A stretch of DNA of 64,000 nt from Melampsora larici-populina 98AG31 (Eukaryota > Basidiomycota > Pucciniomycetes > Pucciniales > Melampsoraceae). The number at the start of each line of letters is the position of its first letter. The first letter of the stretch is position 1. A model generated the notes under the pieces. It saw nothing but the letters and a program-made list of their open reading frames with translations, was not told where the DNA came from and did not search any database. Shown in pieces: positions 58,468 to 64,000 of this stretch. The translations under genes and the position numbers were made by a program. The stretch covers positions 3,102,983-3,166,982 of the forward strand of contig NW_006768766.1 of assembly GCF_000204055.1 (NCBI RefSeq). The letters run 5' to 3'.

Positions 58468-60600
58468 GTTACTATACTAGTATAGTAACGGCAATACCCG
58501 GTAAAGTATCGAACCCACGATACTGCTTCCAAGATACTTAAGTAAAGTACCGCCAATCCGATACCGTTACCCGATACGGTATCGAATTTCAAGATACTAT
58601 GGCAGACCAAGTCAAGTAAAGTACCGCCAATACTAGAACGATACCGTTACTGTATTGGGTATCAACAATTTAGTCGATACTGTCATGATACCAATACTGA
58701 TACCGGTATCAGTGCACAAATCACATAACAAAAAAGTATCGTTTCAGTTGAGTGGGGATGAAAAGAACAAACAAAGTAAAAAAAGTCGTGTATTTAAATA
58801 TAGAAAGGAAAAAACCACCAGTGTGTTGAGAGAAGAGATGAAAAATACAAAGACAAAGAAATCAAAATCAAAAATTGGTACTCTTTTAATTTTGTTTAAC
58901 CCCTCCTCTTACGATTTACTTTGTCCAATTCCATACTTTCTGTCATACATTTTTGACAATCTAAAAACTCATCACCTGCTATGACAACACCATCCTTTGA
59001 CCACATTCGAGATCCTACCGAGCGCTCCACAGTTGAAGGTTTCAAAGCTCCTCGATCACGGCAACAGACATCTGCAGCAGCTGAGAAAGTCCTCTCAACT
59101 GCACATGATGCCCCACAGACCGCTAGATAATCTCTGGCCAGAGACAACAGCACTGGGTATCTCGCTTCATTCACCTAGTAAAAAGATTTTGTAAATAATT
59201 AAAGTTGTGGTCACAGAATGAAAGGAAATAAATGTGAAGTTATATTTACCTTCCACCATTCTAACGCAAGATGTGGGTCCTTTTCAACTGCGGTGGAAGG
59301 TTCATCAACACGCTCGAGGTAGTTGCAAAGTTCATTCTCAGAGCGGGTCTGCACTTTCTTTCGATGTGCTCAAAATCCATCATCGTCCTCGTCCTTGTTG
59401 TTTGAATCAGTCTCACCAGCCAAATTGTTTTTACCAGTATCTAATTTGGTTTTTCGAGTCTCAAAGGCAGTCTGTAACAATGATTGAGCAGTCTTGTGTT
59501 CATCAGAGTTATCCCCAAATGCAAATTGAAAATAATCGGTTCGCCAGCTGGGGTGAAGGATGGTGGCAAGAATCAAGACATCTGACTTGAGTGCTTCAGC
59601 TAGGTATGATTTAACCCGAACATGCATCGCGTGGTAAATCGGGAAAAGAGGGTCGGCTCGGGAAGTACATGAATCAATCTTATTTTGAAGCGATTTGATA
59701 AGTTTGACGTATTGAGGAATAACTAGAGATCCAGTTGGAGCATCGGCCTCAAAGACCTTTGTCAATGTTTGATATTCCTGAATAAAAGCAAAGGCCAAGC
59801 ACAATAAATCAGTATTCTATTCTGATACTTAGAATAGATACAGAGACAAGAACGTGTATGGAAATCAAGCATATGGAAAGGAAACAATGCTTACACGAAG
59901 GACCTTGATCAATCTACCCACTTGTTTCCATTGTTCAGGCGAGATGTAAGCTTTGTTGAATATACCACGAGGTTGATCTTGATTTGGATCGCTAGGTCCA
60001 AGCTCGGTGTTTTGACGTTTGCTGCTCTTGCCTTTGGTGATCTCCTTCTGATTGTCTTTAAGCATTCTGTCAATGACCTGAAGCAGAAGTGAAAGTGAGC
60101 TAATTTGGAGAAGTAGAAGGAGAGAAGCCGAAATACAGACCTCTTGGGCATTAAACAACCTTTCCCAACATTGAAGCTTGATGTTCCATTGAATTCCGTA
60201 ACCAGGAATTGGTCGAGGGAAAGATAAGTCCATACTTTTGCAGGTTGCATCGAAGACTTGCAACATTTGCGATGATCCTCCTATCTTCTTAGCAATTTCA
60301 TCAAGCTGAGAAAGAATTCATTAGAAATGTTGTAAAGGACAGATGTGAATAAAGGGAATATACATACCACAAGTGTCAAAAGATATACTGAATTGGCCTT
60401 GGTACAATCGGTTGCAGGCTGAGCGGGAGGAGCTTCAAATGGACCATCAATGACATTATACCATTGATCACCAACTTCTTTTCCCGGTGGATTATCAACC
60501 TTGTTCTCATTGTCGTCTTCTATCTCGTTGACTCCTGTATCTTGATTTTTGTTGATAATTGCTTCTTGTTGCTCTTTGTCTTCTTCGGGAATACTCGCAC
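58468..60600 (-). mobile_element. Second hAT element (hAT-2), 5'-truncated
   Basis: The minus-strand transposase remnant (58896-60595) is followed at its 3' side by a subterminal repeat array (58490-58720) with repeated TACCGCCAAT and CGATACCGTTAC motifs. It ends near a perfect 22-bp palindrome at 58468-58489. The 5' end of the transposase stops at about 60600 next to a GTACATGTACATATGTAC simple repeat. I found no matching 5' terminus or target duplication. Confidence 0.6.
58896..60595 (-). pseudogene. hAT-2 transposase C-terminal part, with in-frame TGA
   Basis: Exons (high to low) about 60595-60370, about 60307-60140, about 60078-59895, 59777-59250, 59174-58896. Recognisable: GYGIQWNIKLQCWERLFNAQE, SDVLILATILHPSWRTDYFQ, acidic DEDDDGF, then TGA at 59370-59372, then AHRKKVQTRSENELCNYLE, LALEWWK and CAVERTFSAAADVC. 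The segments parallel hAT-1 (GYGIRWNAAVTSC, CDTLVLATVLNPS, CAVERTFSSAADVC) but differ at many positions. The BED finger and N-terminal half are missing. The TGA falls at the same alignment position as in hAT-1. Confidence 0.72.
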
Positions 60601-61932
60601 CTGTACATGTACATATGTACCCTATACCATAGGGCCATACAGACGTCAGTATGACCCAATGTCATTCGACATCTCCTGCCAAGATGAAACAACATCCTGA
60701 GAAGCTTCTTGGGGGGTAGAAAATTTGGCTAAGTCCAATTTTCTCCCTAAGGAGACGATGACCAGCTGCGCATAGTCAAAAACACACCACACCTGTGTTG
60801 TAACATCACACCCTCTCACAAAAAACCCGCACCCGGACAGCGCAAAACCACACCACGCTTCAAATCAAACTTGTACACTACGCACCAGTCCCACCAGCCT
60901 ACCAGAACTCCACCGCCTGTACACACAAACCCCACCAGCCTACCAGAGCTCCACCACCCCTACACACAAACCCCACCAGCCCACCAGGACTCCACCACCC
61001 CACACAGACTAGCACACCTAGCCTTCAAGGTCCACCACCCTTACCCCTTCACTATGTCTTCCCACCACCTCGGTACCGTCCCCACCAGTATGGCCAAAAC
61101 CTACTCTATCACTAGTTACACCGCTCCACGATGTAAAATCACAACTGTTAGAGCCAAAAACAACCACCTCACGATCCCTGCCCCCTTCCAAAGACTACCA
61201 CCTGATATGATGTACACACATTGTAAACATCATACCCATCTAACTCACTCTCATTACCCACATTCCAACTCGATTCCACCGCATCAATTCAAATACGTTA
61301 TTTAAAATTCAATGTACAGATCTTCTTCTCACTAAGTCACAAAACTTGGCCATCTGAGATGAACCGATTTTTCGATCTTCACAAGTTATCGACACCTCCA
61401 CAACACAACAATTCAATTTTGATAAATGAATCTCTTCATTAACAACTACCAAACGCTGCTGCTGACAGTCTAAGCATACAAATACGGAAAAAAAAAACAC
61501 AACAACATCCCTGTGGTACACCACACATCTAAACGGACAGAATCCCGATTTCAATGGTATCATTTGAAAGAGATCGAACAAAAATGAACTTAGTAAACAA
61601 ACGATACACTACAGAGTTCCGCCAAAAAGTTGAATCACTGTTATCTCTCCAACATGATGCATTGTGTAGTCTGGAGATCGATATCTGAATTATGGGACTT
61701 CTCTACGAATTAAGAGGCTTCATACAATGGGTGGATCGAGTTGTGTAAATTTCTAAAACGCAAGTGTCTGTGGCTCGGTTTAAGAAGGACAGATACAGAG
61801 GTCATGAGCTCAATTCAACCTGGCAAAGGCTTTGGATTGCGTGTAATGTATATTACAAATGAGTCCTAACAAACACCATGTTTCTAAGTGTTAAATTTGT
61901 AAGTGCACCATGAGGATATTGTGTCGTAGACA
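60601..61932. other. Intergenic with a minisatellite; one doubtful short ORF
   Basis: Includes the tandem repeat at 60885-61008 and a plus ORF from ATG 61054 to 61305 (MSSHHLGTVPTSMAKTYS..., 83 codons) that I cannot assign. Nothing else recognised. Confidence 0.4.
60885..61008. repeat. Minisatellite, three units of about 39-42 bp
   Basis: Units of the form CCCACCAGCCTACCAGA-CTCCACC-CC-TACACACAAA repeat about three times with small changes. The encoded HTNPTSLPELHHPYTQ reading is a repeat translation, not evidence of a gene. Confidence 0.7.
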
Positions 61933-62359
61933 TCAAAGGCGACTTCGAAGCAGCTGGTTCTTCTTCAAAGCCATCCAGCGTGTCTTTTGAGTACGCTTGA
62001 AATGAACAAGAGGAGAAGTGGAATTACGAGTCAGTGAGTAGTAAAAGAATCAATGATGATGAAGCGCGCACATTTATGGAGGGCTCCATATTGGACCAGA
62101 ACCTCTCCAACACCTCACCATCAACATGTTTTTGTAGCCGTTCGATCATGTTCATAACTGGCTTGTTCCTGATGTATGGGCGAATCGAGGCCTCGAGGTG
62201 CATTGGTTGACTCTTAGCAAGGGAATGGTTGGAGTTCATCTTGATGGTGGATGGACGGGTTGAGCCGAATTGAATCAAAGTTTGAAATAATTGGGGTTGA
62301 GCTGGGTGTTGATTGGTATAGACAGGGTGAAATTGTAAAAATTTGATACGTGTGGACAT
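61933..62359 (-). CDS. Small basic protein of unknown function
   Basis: Two exons, 62359-62072 and 61995-61933 (76-nt GT-AG intron, phase 0), give 116 aa starting MSTRIKFLQFHPVYTNQHPA. Mid-part IRPYIRNKPVMNMIERLQKH, then FWSNMEPSIN, and after the splice a strongly basic tail RTQKTRWMALKKNQLLRSRL. The basic composition and size would suit a mitochondrial ribosomal or assembly protein, but I do not recognise the family. The clean intron and plausible tail make a real gene likely. Confidence 0.55.
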
Positions 62360-62571
62360 TCTATGATCAAGTGACTGTCAGTACATACATATCTCACAAG
62401 TCTAACCCCAACCCTACCACGCTAGTGTACACCCGTAAAAAACCACCATGTCAATCGACATGGTTTCCCATCCAAGACCCAACTCTATCTTGGTACCAAA
62501 CTCTTTTCATCATCGTACTGAAATCCCGTCATCTTCGCACCAACAAGGTTATCCAACAGCACCACCACTCA

Positions 62572-64000
62572 ATGGTACCTCCCAAGTCCAAAAAGAAGAA
62601 GTTGCCTCCTGCCAGCACCCGCGCAGGCCCTATCACCCGTGGTATTCAGCAAAGGCAGGGCAGGAAGACTCATACTAAATCTCAAGCAGGCATGTCCATT
62701 CAATACATGCATGCTTGATGACATTAATTGACACTTGCTCTTTCTTACACCCTTAGACGATGAAGTAGCATCCGAAGACTCTTCTGCGTACAAAGGTAAG
62801 GCAAACTCTGTGGTTGAATGTGTGGGACTTACCTGACATTGAGATTCAGAGTCAGATCAATCCGACAAAGACGATTCTCAGTCTGAAACCAAATCAGACT
62901 CTAATGAAGGTATAGTTTGCACCATCATTACACCAAGCGCCCTGATTTATCTTGATTGACTTAGCAATACCTACCACTTACCCAGGCCAGACTATCAAGA
63001 ATAAAACAACCAAGAAGAAGCAAAAGCGCACCAAGACCCAGAAAACCACCAACCTGCCGGCCCACAATGATGACATTTTCCCCCCCAAGCTCACCACTAT
63101 CGCGCTCGATGAGAACGGCCTGGAACTCCCCAAAACCCCCGCTGCTAAACCCACGCTCTACAACTATAAGGAACTTGCCGATCAGTGGAGTACTGAAGAA
63201 CTTGATCACTACCTAGCCTGCACCAAAGCTGTATGCAACAGTCAAATACCACCTGATATCCTGAATGAAGCCCGGGCACTTGAGGACGAATTGGCCACCA
63301 GGTTGAAGGTTTTAAGCCTTGCAGGCGGCGTCTCATATGAAACACTTAAATATGGAGTGTTGAGTCATCCGCCCAATCAATCTCATGATCAGTCCTGACT
63401 GTCCTGACTGATGTTGGCTGACCTTTTCAGTCATCGCACGGTGCAAGACGACAACCAAAATCCCTACCAAGTCTTTCGCAAGTTTAGCTTGGCCGCCACC
63501 GTCGACAACATCAGTAAGCACAATGTTTGCTCGCATGGGGTTGATTTTGTTATCCCTCCGCTGACCCGGCTCAAAAAATGAATGTTTTAGTGCCACAGGC
63601 GGCGCAAAAACATTCCAACGAAACTGCTGACTCTGATGATGAACAAACTGAGTCAAATGACAAACCAGCTGAGTCGAGTGAAGATCCGCTTCTACGTACC
63701 TACAACAACAAAGTATGTGCAGTATGGAAACAAATCAAGGGAACACCCGACGAAAAGGTGTTTGGAAAAGAGCTCTTCAATCGTATAGCACTTGTCATTT
63801 CTAACAATGCCACCGACCTCCATTTTCATGAACATTTATCCATTGAAGAAGAGGAGCACCTCCCCACCTTTCATTGTCTAGTTAACATAAAGAAGGTCAA
63901 AGATGAGCTCTCTTTGAGTCGTCATCCCAGTCAAAGTTCCAGGTACCAAGAAAAAGGGGTTTGCCAAATAGAGTTAATACATTCCTCCGTGCGTCCGTGG
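62572..64000 (+). CDS. Multi-exon protein of unknown family, 3' end outside the window
   Basis: Exons: 62572-62689, 62757-62795, 62850-62909, 62965 to about 63300-63356, 63431-63513, 63591 to the window edge. The N-terminus MVPPKSKKKKLPPASTR is highly basic, followed by short acidic Ser/Asp exons (DDEVASEDSSAYK, ESDQSDKDDSQSETKSD). Then come a Lys/Thr-rich piece, LYNYKELADQWSTEELDHYL, QDDNQNPYQVFRKFSLAATV and VCAVWKQIKGTPDEKVFGKE. The first intron appears to use a GC donor (CAG-GCATGT), the only GC-AG case here. It is the one choice that keeps the phase. The end of exon 4 is unresolved. I see no known domain. The organisation (basic start, tiny acidic exons) resembles lineage-specific multicopy rust genes, an impression rather than evidence. 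Confidence 0.5.

Overview
The window is fungal nuclear DNA, AT-rich, with genes split by many 60-100 nt introns and about a third of its length taken up by transposable elements. A SAM-RA-SH3-SH3 Ubc2/Ste50 adaptor, a layout typical of basidiomycetes, together with TE-dense intergenic DNA and large unrecognised gene families, points to a rust fungus (Pucciniomycotina, Puccinia/Melampsora-like). This is inference from gene content. One 100-N assembly gap lies at 16160-16259.

Layout, left half: an LSH/HELLS-type SNF2 ATPase (1062-4456, start codon split by an intron); a Hua1-like zinc protein (5687-6578); a tRNA-Arg(TCG) in a duplicated segment interrupted by two MITEs (7329-8509); a decayed gene of unknown family (9675-15450) with a complete hAT element (9695-13538) inserted seven codons after its ATG; an F-box fragment; a second tRNA-Arg(TCG) (16475-16555); class III PI3-kinase VPS34 (20749-16966, minus, 12 exons, 939 aa); a GC-rich hAT-type MITE (21443-21828); and a Ty3/Gypsy retrotransposon with identical LTRs (22724-29256) nested in an older terminal-inverted-repeat element.

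Middle: Ubc2/Ste50 adaptor (33275-30734, minus), Slt2/Mpk1 MAP kinase (37454-39768, plus), a small unknown protein (41438-40897, minus), ATP synthase subunit 4 (44210-42970, minus) and RPA3 (45725-45019, minus). For the conserved genes VPS34, UBC2, ATP4, RPA3, the SNF2 gene, HUA1 and MPK1, the exon lengths I derived sum to a multiple of three with no internal stop.

Right half: a predicted secreted protein gene (46322-56992, plus) carries a 7.5 kb tyrosine-recombinase (DIRS/PAT/Ngaro-like) retrotransposon, 47892-55386, inside an intron. Removing the element leaves a normal 78-nt intron. The same gene has a hAT-type MITE in its next intron, and a second copy of that MITE family lies just downstream. 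A 5'-truncated second hAT (58468-60600), a small two-exon gene (62359-61933) and the start of a multi-exon gene running off the right edge (62572-64000) complete the window.

Functional threads: Ubc2 and Mpk1 belong to MAPK signalling and lie about 4 kb apart; VPS34 (endosome/autophagy), LSH (heterochromatin), RPA3 (replication) and ATP4 (respiration) are housekeeping. The recurring theme is TE activity. Several TE and accessory reading frames are broken by single in-frame TGA codons, mostly preceded by T, as expected from C-to-T change at TCG sites.
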